64,000 nucleotides of DNA. It comes from Tubiluchus corallicola. Its lineage: Eukaryota; Priapulida; Priapulimorpha; Priapulimorphida; Tubiluchidae. A program made the translations under genes and the position numbers. The notes beneath the pieces were generated by a model. That model was not told where the DNA came from. It was given only the letters and a program-made list of their open reading frames with translations, and did not search any database. The DNA lies in the NCBI GenBank assembly GCA_030141605.1, contig JAQGDQ010000001.1, positions 2,638,501 through 2,702,500 on the forward strand, in the 5' to 3' direction. Positions 24,370 through 35,329 of this stretch are shown here, in pieces; position 1 is the stretch's first letter; each line of letters opens with the position of its first letter.

Positions 24370-24570
24370 AGAAAATGTGAAGAAATCGGAACTGCGCCTA
24401 GATTTAAACCACGAGCCTTTAGAATACTGGTCAAGCGTCCAGCTCAGTGACTACTAAAATTACTAGATTTCGCAGCCGCAGTAGTGTCACTAAACTACTC
24501 AGCCTCAACTAGTAGTCTTGTGGTCACTGTGCTGGACCCTGGTTCAAATCCATACTCAGTCTCGACATTT
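24370..24570. repeat. inverted pair of tRNA-like (SINE-like) fragments
   Basis: On the minus strand, an A-box-like word (TAGTCACTGAGCTGGA, complement of 24438-24453) is followed about 30 nt later by a B-box-like GGTTTAAATC (complement of 24401-24410). On the plus strand, TGGTCACTGTGCTGGAC (24521-24537) is followed almost at once by GGTTCAAATCC (24541-24551), as if the middle had been lost. The two are related and in opposite orientation. Neither folds as a complete tRNA, so SINE fragments are more likely than tRNA genes. Confidence 0.4.
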
Positions 24571-24574
24571 TCAC

Positions 24575-26340
24575 ATATCTTTTTTTCAGTTAAGTTTCAG
24601 TTCATAATTCAATTATTTGAGTTTATTCCATCTTTCAAAAAATAATATTGAAATTAAAGTTATAAATAATTAGGTAGACAACATAGAGATCTTTTTTCAA
24701 AATTAATTTTTTGGCATTAAATTCTGCTGTTACAAAACTTGAAACAGAGCTGAAATTTGTGACAGTTGCATCAAGCGGTAAAGCTAACCCTAGTGTGTAA
24801 TTTTCTAAAACACGTCAAAATTACGTTATTCTGCGATGATTCTCATTATAAAGCTCATATAGCCGTAATCAACAGAATACATTCCAGTCATTATGCTGTA
24901 TAATACTTTGTTTAAGTAAACTAATATGCACCTCGCCCGTACATTGCTATAATCAATGTTTCATTAATGCTTGGCTTCATGGATAAATATTAGTAAGCTA
25001 ATTTGCCACATTGCACAGAAAAAAGTGTATAGAGCTGCGTGATTTGTTTGATGTTTGTCTTTTAATCAAGAAAATTGCGCCTTTCTAACAATAAATAATA
25101 GAGTCCTTTATAAGCAAAAGAATTCAGTTTACGTTCAAAATAATTTGGCTAATGAATAAAATATTATTGTGTAACAACTGACAACACAGAAACGTGAAGC
25201 TGAACTGCAAATTACCTATTATGCACAATTAAGGGCTACGAAATGGCACTTTGTAATATACGTTAGTACGGTAAAAGTTATAGAAACTTGTGTATTAATC
25301 GTGTATTTCCCTAAATAATACTGTTCGTTGCGCAAATTTTCGTTTACCATTTGTAATGGTCGTGAATGTGTTAAATAATTATGAGAAATCGTGCAGTTAT
25401 GACGACTTTATTTGGAATTTTTCGTGTATGTGACATGTCGCCGTGCATCATACTAGGCTTTCGTGGTTGCCAAGCCGCGCGGCAAAATTCCTCGAGGAAA
25501 AATTCCTTGGGGCATTCTTCAAGCATATTGCTTTGATGAGGATTCCTCGTGGAATTCAGATTAAAATTTAATTAGTCAATTAATTCTGACTTATTTAATG
25601 AACAGCAATTAACATAATTCAAGATAAGATTGTAAATTATTACTCTCTCTTTTATCACACAGACGGTTTTTTATTTTATAAGTGCAACTATTACAATAGT
25701 AGCACATTCGTGAAAAAGAGAAATAACATACGCTTTTAATTTTATACGCGTATATTCTGAAATTTTTAAGCGGTCAGTAGTTTGTTCAAAGAAAAACAAA
25801 CAGATCTTGACTAACACTATTAATTGTATTTTGTGTATGACAACTGCGGCAACTGTAACTTAATTTAGACGCGGTTTTTTTTCGCGAAATGGAGTTCTTG
25901 CTGCTTGGGCATTTCGCGAAAAAAATCGGAGATTTTCTGACAGCAATTCCGTGCTTCATTTTTCTTGGGTCTTCACTGTGAAATGGTCTTTAGGCTAGGC
26001 TTTTTGTTCAAAAATGGCGTCATCACTAAATCAAGTAATAACAAAAATCTTAGTATTAATGTTCAAGTTCAAGTCACTATCAGGCAGTAGATAAGCTGGA
26101 ACAGAATATATTGGAGAACCATAAAACCTAGAAGGTGGATTAATACTATAATACATCTAAGTTTTCAGTGTCCGGCGTGTGAAAAACCTACGGCAAAAAT
26201 ATTATGCAATTTACAGGTTTGTGAAGAAAATAAAACCCAATCTGTTAGCATTTCAATTAAGCTTCTAATTTTTCTTTTGCAAGTTGGTCTTAAACTTTTT
26301 CCAATGATTGCAAACGGCGATATTGTCTCATAATCACAGG
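24575..26340. other. intergenic; one perfect hairpin
   Basis: No gene is seen. A perfect 16-bp stem (TTTTTTTCGCGAAATG at 25876-25891 with its complement at 25910-25925) encloses an 18-nt loop. A stretch at about 25485-25555 has repeated ATTCCT-rich words but no clear unit. Confidence 0.5.
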
Positions 26341-26343
26341 ACC

Positions 26344-26520
26344 AGTTGTCATTGGCTGGTTGAGGAACAAACGCTGCATGGACGCTGCACATCAAACGCT
26401 CAGTTTTCTGATGTCAAGCGTCTGGCTTTCGAAAAATCTTTCATTTCATGTGCTCAGCGACGTTTTGATTCTCGTTTTCAGATGCTGGACGCTTTGGTAT
26501 ATCTTAAGCATTAGTAATAT
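26344..26520 (+). repeat. second copy (partial) of the 0.8-1.2 kb MITE-like repeat
   Basis: Shares TCATTGGCTGGTTGAGGAA, the following GACGC/AAACGCTCA region, and the terminal GCTGGACGCTTTGGTATATC with the element at 785-1175. A left inverted end was not found, so the copy is probably truncated. Short ORFs here are repeat-derived. Confidence 0.5.
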
Positions 26521-26939
26521 TCTTGTTGCTTCAAAATTTCAGTTTTCATATTCAATAAACCATAGGTCTAACGCACTATTGCTAAAAAGTTTTAGACTAA
26601 TACCATCCTTACTCCTGACGCACACAGTATGACAGCGACGCAGGGGCTTTGTGCACAGACCGCCCCTCCCGTCTCCCCGTCAAATGATTCTGAACGTACT
26701 ACGCTAGTGCAGGTGAGGTAGTGTAATGATGGGTGACATAGTGTTTGGAAGCCATCATCTTAAGTGCTCTTGTGTGACACTTTTTTAATTATTACTATCA
26801 GGATTGAAAAGGAAAGTTACCAAAATTTTAAACACCCTAATTTTCTTAATTTTAATAATTAAAGCGACTGCTAATTTTTCCACTATTTGCTTATTTCTCT
26901 CCTGTTATTTTTTTCATTTACATGTTTTTCGCTTCTTGC

Positions 26940-27090
26940 CTGTTACCTTCATTTATTCGTTTCATTTATGCGTTCGTTCATTCATTTATTCACTACTCAT
27001 TCGCCCATTAATACATGTATTTATTAATCATTTCGTTTATTCTCTCATTCATTATTTCATTTATTAATTCATTATTGTTTAATTTACTGG
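26940..27090. repeat. degenerate tetranucleotide tract (ATTT/ATTC)n
   Basis: Strongly mutated TTCATTTATTCA-type tetramers over about 150 bp. The ORF at 26804-27067 ends in this tract and is not convincing as a gene. Confidence 0.6.
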
Positions 27091-27149
27091 ACTGAAGTAC
27101 ACATAATTGAACTTATTTAACAAGTTCGCCTCGAAGTTGGAACTACTGG

Positions 27150-27490
27150 TCAAGGAGATTCTGGACCAAAAATCTGGCTCTGGCAAACAGATGCTAAATA
27201 TTTTCTGTTATATTAATGTTTAGGTGTTTGCCGTCCTCAATGCCGTCATCTTGAATTCATGATGGTAAATCGAAAACTCAAAACTGTCAGTCGATGCAGA
27301 GTTTGTTTTAGTACATTCCTGCGAATTGGCAGAGACTTGAAAACTATGTTATCGCTGCCACCTTGATCTCAGAATGGTGGATCAAAAATCTGATTCAGTT
27401 AGTCAATACGAATTCGTTCTCGTAAATTCCTGTAAAGTTTCATGGCATTCAGTTGCAAATTTGCGGATCCTTGGGCTTTTTTCGAAAATG
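27150..27490 (+). repeat. imperfect tandem repeat of about 130 bp
   Basis: Segments near 27250-27330 and 27365-27450 share the order CTTGA, ATGGTRGATC/AATC, AAAA-TC, CAGT, and TTCCTG. A third weaker piece (GACCAAAAATCTG) is at about 27171. No coding potential was recognised. Confidence 0.35.
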
Positions 27491-28515
27491 CTGTTAGAAC
27501 TGCCATCCTTACAACAACGACAACAACAAGAACAACATCTAGAAGAGTAGTGGTTTGACTCGAATCTCTCGACCATCAACCAGTAAGAATCTCTTGGTCG
27601 TTTTCGTCAGTCGTACATTTCACGAATAAACATAGGTGGCTGCTTAAGAATCTTGTGTATATGCGAGCTTCACAATTCGTAAGCTTTTTTTGTTTTACAC
27701 CTCTCGCTGATAAAGTTATGTACCAACTAGGCCTGTAATTACGCCGTTTTCGTCACGCGCACATTCACTTATCAGAATTAAATTTTAGTGGCGATTGTTT
27801 TCCATACTTTGTTGCCATCCTCTAGTGGCCTAGCTGATTTTTAATCAGCATAAATAGGCTTTGGTGCTCCTATCGTTCGGGAAGTAACGTAAACTCATCA
27901 CACGAACCATAGTTGCTTGACATTTTGCGCAATATAGAACAGCGCTTCCTGAATAACAGGATGCGAGAGCCCATCAGGTTCCAGCCATCTAATAATGAGC
28001 CCGAACAATTAAGAGGTTTCAGGTAAATATTCGTGCTCGTGATTGCGTTTCGCCTGCTTGATGACTAAGCGTGCCGAAATGACCGCCTAGAGGAAATACG
28101 TAGGTTGTCCCTTTCAAGAAACCTTTTATGTTCTTTATCGTTGTCTTCAAGCATATTACCAAACAGCATCCTTTGAAAAGAAACTAATCTTGTTGATTGC
28201 TGTTTTCTTATGTGAAATATGATGGCATACTCTTGTAAGGCCCGGCGATTTATTTAAAAAACGAATACGGAAATTATTTTTCTTGAGACCGGAAATTAAT
28301 TCTTCCTTCTGCGGCTCACTGGCTAAAGTCACGTGATTGTTGTGTTGTCCCGATTAAATTTGGCTAGAAATGTTTAATCTGGTCAAAGAAAAGGAACAGG
28401 ACAAGGGCAATTATTCTAAGGATAAATAGAGAAGCAATATATTATGAAAAAATGTTATTCAAAACTTTAAAACATAAAAACATCATCATCGTTTCGACTG
28501 CAGTTTACAAACAGC
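27490..28515. other. no gene seen
   Basis: No supportable ORF, RNA gene or mobile element. Confidence 0.4.
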
Positions 28516-28519
28516 AACC

Positions 28520-29050
28520 ACTTTTTATAATCAGGCGCCACAGGGTCTGGGTCCATGACATACTCATGCAATGACATGAGATTGGAGCATACTGTCACCT
28601 GGTGACACAGCTGGAACTTGACAGCAAGAAATAACACGAATATGTCCACATATGTATATAGAACAGACGACGTTCTAATTTTGCGATTCCACACACATGG
28701 AAATATATTATCCCGCGTGCTGAACCTTGCCAGTGTAAATGCACACATCAAAAGCGCGACAAGATAATTTTATAGTCAGTTTAGTTTTTCTCTCTAGGCG
28801 CGCTCTCGACGTGCACGTTTACACTGGCGAGTTTCAGCACGCGCTTCGGCACTCGGGATAATATATTTCCATGTGTGTGGAATCGCAGAATTATAACATC
28901 ATAAGGTCCCACAAAACTGAGTACATACTCTAGCTTGTCTACTGACATACGACTGTCCAGTTCAGCTCTGTCAGCAGATGACAGTATGCTCCAAACTCAT
29001 GTCGTTGCAGGAGTATGTCATGGCAGAACCTGTGACTCCTGCATTCATCA
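28520..29050. repeat. long inverted repeat, arms about 230 bp
   Basis: The left arm (about 28520-28745) matches the reverse complement of the right arm (about 28812-29050). Shared blocks include ACTCATGCAATGACATGAGA against its complement near 29000, and the CACACACATGGAAATATATT block against its complement near 28870. The loop is about 65 bp. The arms carry decayed PIF/Harbinger-like coding sequence. Confidence 0.75.
28524..28640 (+). pseudogene. HARBI1-like (PIF/Harbinger) N-terminal fragment, left arm
   Basis: The plus-strand translation reads R-R-H-R-V-W-V-H-D-I-L, then after an in-frame stop H-E-I-G-A-Y-C-H-L-V-T-Q-L-E-L-D. This resembles the conserved N-terminal block of HARBI1-like proteins (R-R-x-W-V-x-P/D, G-x-Y/F-x-x-L, E-L). 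Two stops disrupt it and there is no nuclease domain, so it is a dead fragment. Confidence 0.5.
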
Positions 29051-29139
29051 CTGAGTGATAGTAATCTTAATTGCAACAAACGATTCCTCTGTCTTCGTCG
29101 GAGAAGTAACATCAAAATTTCCAACCTGTTGCTAGCCAT
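28939..29139 (-). pseudogene. HARBI1-like (PIF/Harbinger) N-terminal fragment, right arm
   Basis: A 66-codon minus-strand ORF with an N-terminal basic run (L-L-L-R-R-R-Q-R-N-R) and the block H-D-I-L-L-Q-R-H-E-F-G-A-Y-C-H-L-L-T-E-L also found in the left arm. It is open but only a fragment, with no DDE nuclease domain. The two fragments converge on the loop near 28780. Confidence 0.5.
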
Positions 29140-29159
29140 GATTATGATATTAACACAGT

Positions 29160-30590
29160 CTATGCATGCGCGAGTTTCTTTTTCCCCAACTCACTAGCAG
29201 AAAAGTTGCGATTCAAGCGGCGGAAACAAACATTGAAAATGTCGCAACACAATTGCAGTGAACTGACTTTTCCGCGCACTGCAAAGCATGCGAAATCGTG
29301 CACATAGAAAACGGGCCTAAGATTTTTAACTTTTACAGGCGAACACATGATTAGTCATTCTCATGTAGTGTAAGCTCTGCCAATAAAAACAGGTTATTGC
29401 TTATAAACTTTACCACACTGAAGATAAGTACTAGACTGTGCAGTTGAAACATCAGTAATACTTTTAATATTTAATGTTTTAAAGTTTTTTAATAAAGTTA
29501 CTTTTTCACAATAAATTAAAATTGCCTGTATAAATAGGATTAAAAACAATGTACAAAATATACGGGTAGTGTATACTCAGTTTTTTTTTGATGGTATATT
29601 AGGTGAAAATTATTCATTATGCAAAAAAGTGCATTAAGAAGAATACAAAACAGCTTGTTCAAAGAATATTGTTATGATTGTGATAATAGCATAACAGTTC
29701 ACTTAAACGAAGAATGTTCATATTGAGATCGTACGCGTAACCTGAGATACCCAACAATAATAAATGTCGATCTACTTTATTATAGCGCAGTATCAATTAT
29801 AAATAAAATTTAGTGTAAGTTATGAGAACCTAGACTCGAGCTATACATGAAGAAGGTAGTTTGTGAAGACTAGTGGTCTAAAAAGTAACCAAAGGAATAG
29901 CCGTTGAAACTTTCTTATGGTTATGCTACCCATAATATCCATCTGCAAAGTTTATATGAGCGCTGCATTTGGTTCAACAAATAAACTTATTAATAACTTG
30001 ATGATTCATATATATAGCAACTGAAAGTAGGACTTTGCTATTGCTGAAAACATAGTCATGATATATTTTTTATTAGATTGTAATGATCTTCAAGTACAAA
30101 ACTTGAAACATATTTCTGAGTGGATTTCTGAGTTTCATATGACACAGCCTCCAGAGGCAAGCTGTGCTTCACTTACTATAAATAACCAAACCTATAAAGA
30201 CCAAAAACCTAATAAGCCTTACTAATGCTACGTAAAAAGAGACGTAAATAATGTTCATTGTGTTCAGTGAGCAACAAGTTTTTTAGTTCGAATTCGATTT
30301 GTACCTGAAGATATAATTTCGGATGATTCAGCACTTCAACTACATACATTTTTTGTCATTAAAATGTGTGAAACAGCATCCAATCAGCACAGTTGAGCTG
30401 CACAGTTTTTAAACAAATCATTGGTATTTTTTGTTGCACAATAAAAGAATGTAATTTGCATAACCTTTTTATAAGACAGCTTTTTATTAATGATTTGACA
30501 ATTTATTCTAAAATCTTGACAAATGAATTTGAATTCGAATCGGAATGGAAATCTCGAATTTTGATTTTATTCGAGTTATAAATTTACAAA
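29160..30590. other. no gene seen
   Basis: AT-rich sequence without a supportable feature. 29160-29350 is less AT-rich, with a short minus-strand ORF of unknown meaning that may belong to the Harbinger relic. Confidence 0.4.
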
Positions 30591-31276
30591 TTCGATTCGT
30601 TTATTTTATCAGATGTGTAATAAATTAATCAAAGTGTACTGACCTTTTCAACTATTATTATTAAATTAACAAGGACGATGCTGCCACAACGGTTAATGAC
30701 TTAATTCGTGACCCGTCACTAGTGTCCTACTTGGGCATGTATAACGCGTTCTACTTGGGCTAGCCCACGTACGGCAGTTGTCTTACTTCGGCTAGCGTCC
30801 TACTCCTCTCCCAACAGTTTGATATTCAAGATTCGCCATACTAAAGAAAATCTTCCAAAATCTCAATTAACTTCAATTCTAGATTATTTACGCTGTGCCA
30901 TTCCAACCCTGGGATTTAAAAATAAATAGGAATTAAGATCAAAGCAATAGAAGACGATTAAAACAATTGCGTTTTGATGAAAATCTTATGCAGCCAATAA
31001 AAGTGCTTAACAGTCTCAGTTGTTGATTATTCGTTTATCTGTGTATTGTGGTTGCCTGTAGAAGTGCTGGTGTAACCACAGAGAAAAGTTTGCAGCACCT
31101 CAACGAGAATGTATATTCGTCACTAGCTCATTATCTTTCCAATCACATGGGTGCCTGCCTGTTGCAAACTTTCGTGTTCCCGTTGCCGGCACTTTTCCCG
31201 AATTTCATATTTGACACAAGTGTTCCATGTTAAAATATTTTGAAGTGTTGTGATGAGAGAAAAGTTTGTAACACCT

Positions 31277-31293
31277 TGTTTGTGACAACGAGA

Positions 31294-31373
<80 letters not shown>

Positions 31374-31409
31374 TCTCGTTGTCACAAACATATATATATA
31401 TATATATAT
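31277..31409. repeat. CA microsatellite enclosed by a perfect inverted repeat
   Basis: 31297-31370 is a pure (CA)37. It is flanked by TGTTTGTGACAACGAGAATA at 31277-31296 and its exact complement at 31371-31390, and then by a (TA) tract to 31409. A related word (GAGAAAAGTTTG...CAACGAGAATG) occurs at about 31079-31110. Confidence 0.95.
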
Positions 31410-31492
31410 TATATGCAATATAGAAGAACAAACGCTGTTGTCAACTTGACCTACTCCTCCACGTGAAAGGTATGTGGAATGCCAAAAAGTTA

Positions 31493-31789
31493 GGAATCGT
31501 GGGGCCGAGCTAGACGATTAGCTGCAAGAAGTGGCGTCCCTTTCTTTGCTCCGAAGAATGATGTCAGTGGCTTATGATCAGTCACCAGTATGAAATGACG
31601 CCCGTAGAGGTACTGGTAGAATTTCCGCAAGCCAAAGATGATGGCTAGGGCTTCCTTATGTATTTGGCTGTAGTTCCTTTCTGCAGCCGTGAGAGTCTTG
31701 GACACATTGGCAATTGGGCGCTTGCTTCTGTCTGGATAGCGATGAAACAGGACAATTCCAATTCTAACATTGGACAAGTCACAAGCCAA
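31493..31789 (-). pseudogene. Gypsy RNase H region, 3'-truncated
   Basis: Contains the motif order A-N-V-S-K-T-L-T-A-A-E-R-N-Y-S-Q and E-A-L-A-I-I, then V-T-D-H-K-P-L, typical of the Ty3/Gypsy RNase H domain. The reading frame differs from the adjacent RT segment, which implies a frameshift near 31790. It ends just after A-A-N-R-L-A-R, where element homology stops. Confidence 0.85.
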
Positions 31790-31794
31790 TCCCT

Positions 31795-32866
31795 TGGCTT
31801 GTCTGGGTCAAAATGCACCAGGACTTGATCTGGGGATAGCACATTTTTCAACAGTTCAAATGCTGTTTGCTCGTCATCTCCCCACTTCCAGGGGATTGTC
31901 TTCTTGGTCAAGTGGTAAAGAGGCTCTGCCATAGAAGCCACATTTGGGATGAACTTCCCATAAAACTGAACCGAGCCCAAGAAAGACTTCAAGCTTGAGA
32001 CGTCTGTAGGAGCTGGCATCTTCATGAGTGCCTCGACCTTGGATCCTTTTGAGACTCCTTCGTCCGATAGGGTGTGTCCAAGATATTCCACGCTTGGTTG
32101 TGCAAACACTGAGTCCTTTGTCATTCAGACGAGTGAGCAAGCATCTCAGGTTGCTCAGGTGGTCTTTGGTGTCTTGCCCACTGACTAGCATATCGTCTTG
32201 GAAGACAGCAACTCCAAACAGATCACTGGTCCGGTTCTCCATGATCTCCTGAAAGTAACCAGGCACTGACTTGATTCCGAAAGGGAGTCGTTGCTGCAGG
32301 AGTACCCTACAGTGGGCGCTGAGAGCTAGACTGCGTTGACTCTCGGGTGCCAGCTTAATCTGGTTGTAGGCATCAGCAAGGTTGATCTTCGTGTAGCCGT
32401 ATCCGCCTCCCATCTTCTGCATCAGTTCCTCTGAGAGTAGCATCGGATAGTTAATGCCGACTGAGTAGTCACCACAGATCTGCAACTTGGGCTTCTGTGT
32501 GCCCAGAGTGTAAGCTTTACGAATCGGTACCACAGGCGTTCCGTATTTGTTGAACTGGACTGGCTTTCAGACACCCGTGGCGATGCCTTCTTCATAACTT
32601 TTGGCCACGTCATCACCAAGAGCAAATGGAACCAGTCGTGCCTTGTGAAAAACCGGCTTCGCGTCAGACTTGAACTTCACTTCCAGCTCGAAATCCTTAA
32701 GACACCCCAATTCTTCTGTGAGGAGATCTGGGAACTCGTCACACAGGTTGTGGCAACCTCGTTGCAGGGAAGCATAAGACGTGTCAGAGGTCTTCGGACG
32801 TGACGTTTTTACACCCTCGCTCTTGTCTTGACTCTCTATGCTTCTTAGTCCTAGAGCATTGTCCAC
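31795..32866 (-). pseudogene. Gypsy reverse transcriptase, frameshifted
   Basis: Spread over at least three overlapping minus-strand reading frames (32567-32866, 31874-32533, 31645-32124). Recognisable RT blocks are I-R-K-A-Y.., C-G-D-Y, K-I-N-L-A-D-A-Y, L-P-F-G-I-K-S, F-Q-D-D-M-L-V-S-G and Y-L-G-H-T-L-S. The active-site box has F where Y is usual before x-D-D. The frame changes make it a pseudogene. Confidence 0.9.
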
Positions 32867-32869
32867 AGA

Positions 32870-33300
32870 AATTCCCAGAATCTGGATAGCATTTCAGGTT
32901 CAGGTCAGTGATCTTGGTGACGATGTAGGGAATTGAGCTTTGTTTACCAGTCTTTGGATCCTTGGCCTGGCCCATGAAAGTTCCCAGCACTGGCAGGTCG
33001 AGCTTGCTGGCAGACTCGTAGCGATGTCTGATGTCATCCAGCTTTGGCTTTCCTAGTAGTTGTTTCCAGACCGGCACTTAAACGAAATTTCCCCTGGTTG
33101 CAGTGTCAAGTTCCTTCTTGAACTGTTGGTCTTGGATGTTGACTTCACCATCCACACTAGGAGAGGCTTCAGGAACTTCACCGTGGATTGCCTTGACAGG
33201 CTCAGCCTTTGTGAGTCTCCTCGCGGACTTCCCAGATTTCTGGTCCCATTGCTATTGTTGGTTCTTCATGCAAACAGCCTCCAAATGTCCTTTCTTGTCA
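32870..33300 (-). pseudogene. Gypsy protease region with stops
   Basis: The frame continues from gag through in-frame TAG and TAA codons. D-T-A (complement of 33099-33107) sits where the aspartic protease D-T-G is expected, followed by V-P-V-W-K-Q-L-L-G-K-P-K. After about 32870 the reading moves to another frame to reach the RT. Confidence 0.6.
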
Positions 33301-34120
33301 AAGAAATGGCACTTGGCATCTTTGTAGGGACAGTCTGTCACTTTGTGGGCCCTTCCACAATGGTAGCACTTTGTATCCGTGTCTGTGGAATTTGACTGCT
33401 GATGGTTGCTTCATTGACCCTTGTTCTGGTTCAGCTTGACTTTGTTGACGGGTCTGGTCTTGGAACCGTAGACAGTTTCCTTAGCAACCTTTGCTGCATC
33501 TTCAGTCTCGATAACGACTTGGACAGCACGGGCAAAAGTCACATCTTCGTCCTTGATCTTGAAAATAGCCTTCAAGACACCTTCGTTGTTGACAGAGCAT
33601 ATGAATCTCTGCCTCAGAGCTTCATCTTGTGGGTCTTGGATTGAAGAAAAGTCACAGGTAGCAGTGTCTTGGTGTATGTGGGCTGCTAACTCCTGAAGAG
33701 TTTCGCCTGGCTTCCATTGCATGTCACTCCAGAACTTGAAATGTTCTCGCACAATGAAGTGTTTTGGGTCAAACTGTTCCTTCGTGAAGTCGACACACGT
33801 CGCCAGATTCTCCAGTTGTTTGTAGATGGCAGCAGTCTGATTAGTTAGGAAAACTTGAGCGTTGCGTTGGTCAGGCACTGTGTTGGCAGCCATGAAGGTA
33901 CAGAATCTTGACCAGTAGTCAGGCCACAGTTCAGAAGTTGGACCAAAAGCAGCAAATGGTGGAATAGCAGCTGCTGTAAGTGCAGATGCAGGTGGGCACT
34001 TGAATTGGCATCATCTTCAGGAGGGCAAGCCTGAAGCAGCCTCCCCATAGCGTCCATATCTTCTTTGTGTTGCTGTGCCTGCCGGGAGGTGTTTGATAAG
34101 TTTGCCCATCTGCTCTGCAT
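33300..34120 (-). pseudogene. Gypsy gag with zinc-knuckle region
   Basis: The capsid part (33411-33893) has W-x-D-M-Q-W-K-P-G-E-T-L-Q-E-L and L-R-Q-R-F-I-C-S-V-N-N-E, as in gag of Gypsy elements. An upstream N-terminal piece at 33845-34120 is in a different frame. Past a TGA stop the same frame continues into two zinc-knuckle motifs (33300-33375). The first is C-x2-C-x3-H-x4-C. The second has F in place of its second cysteine. Confidence 0.8.
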
Positions 34121-34184
34121 TAATTGCTAGGATAAACACACTGTCCACTGAGTCACCAAGGATCCTGTCGACTGCGCCAAAATT

Positions 34185-34521
34185 TGTTGTGTTTTGTTTC
34201 TCTCGGAAGGCTCGTATAGAAAACCAGTGAACCCATCATCAAATTAAATTAGTTTATTATGCGAAAATTCTACAACACAAAAGTATGAAGGAATGCGAAA
34301 TATTTACAGTCAATGTGATAATCTGGAAACGTGAAAGCGAGAATCTTAGATTAATCTGAGAATACTAGAATAAACTCGAGCGGCCAGCTCCACCTAATAT
34401 ATCAGTGCAAATGAACCATCTAGAAACTACTACGCACATCTCATATAGAACGTTCTCGAATTTTCTACAAGGCAAGAAGATTGTTCTGCTATACTATAGA
34501 ATATTCCAGATCTCCACAACA
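34185..34521 (-). repeat. Gypsy long terminal repeat (5' LTR)
   Basis: 337 bp bounded by TGTTGTG and CACAACA, a 7-bp perfect terminal inversion with the canonical TG...CA ends. The primer-binding-like word lies 5 bp inside. No second copy was found at the other end of the element. Confidence 0.85.
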
Positions 34522-34604
34522 TCAATCATTATTATTTACTTACTTTTTTTGTAAAACAAATTTAGTTTTACGTATTATTATGTCATCATAATTCTCGATT
34601 TTTT

Positions 34605-35328
34605 CGCTATTACACTTTCGCACCGCCTAGTTTTTTCTAGGTTATTACTCGTTTCTAGGCTCGTAGGTCATTATTCTCACTTCATCAGTGAATGTTTCCG
34701 CTAATCTCGTGGTAATTTAATCATATATTTAGGTATAATTACCAATAATTACGTTGTATTCACAGTTCTACACTATACAGTTCGTATCGCCATCTTGTTT
34801 GTGTGTGTAGTCACGTGACGAATTTCGTACTAGTTTATGCATTATCAGGGCCTAGCTTAAAAGGCATGTGACACACTTTCATCTTGACCGCATTTACGAA
34901 ATAAAGAAAAAACCTTTACTTTTTTATAATCTAATAGTAATAATACTACAGAAATAAATAAAATTAATGATAAATAACTGTAGTGGTCTAAAATAATTTC
35001 CTCGTATACGCCAGCTTGGGTCCCGTGGCTGCAACCCTAATAATCATAAATTATGCAAAGAAACTAAAAATACATGTTAAGGGCCACATCGTCACTGCGC
35101 GAGAGCGATTACGCATTAGTGGTGTAAACACAGTTATTCACGTGGACCTTTTTGCGTCATGGTGACGGTAAGTAATGTATGATTTTAATCTGGAATTGTA
35201 AGGTCTAAAAATCAATAATATTATGGGAATATGGTGTATATTACGCCTGTTGGTCTGTTTTCTGGCCTGCAGGCGTGAAAACAACCAATAGGCCAGAAAA
35301 AACTAGGCGGTGCGAAAGTGTAATAGCG
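34605..35328. mobile_element. MITE with perfect 34-bp terminal inverted repeats
   Basis: 34605-34638 (starting CGCTATTACACTTTCGCACC) is the exact reverse complement of 35295-35328. The 724-bp element has no ORF of note. The identical ends suggest recent activity. No clear target duplication is visible, and the superfamily is unassigned. Confidence 0.75.
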
Positions 35329-35329
35329 C

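Larger units (their letters stand above)
31493..34521 (-). mobile_element. truncated Ty3/Gypsy LTR retrotransposon
   Basis: Read on the minus strand the order is 5' LTR (34521 to 34185), primer-binding-like TGGCGCAGTCGAC (34179 to 34167), gag (about 34120 to 33300), protease remnant, reverse transcriptase and RNase H. It stops abruptly inside the RNase H/connection region near 31493. Integrase and the 3' LTR are missing, so target duplications cannot be tested. There are several in-frame stops, at least two frame changes, D-T-A in place of the protease D-T-G, and F-Q-D-D at the RT active site. It is an inactive relic nested in the 5.1-kb inverted-repeat element. Confidence 0.9.

Noticed and set aside
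24541-24551. tRNA gene suggested by a B-box-like word
   Set aside because: A and B boxes are too close and no cloverleaf can be drawn. Treated as a SINE fragment.
31123-31449. CV and HT repeat ORFs
   Set aside because: Shadow of the CA microsatellite.
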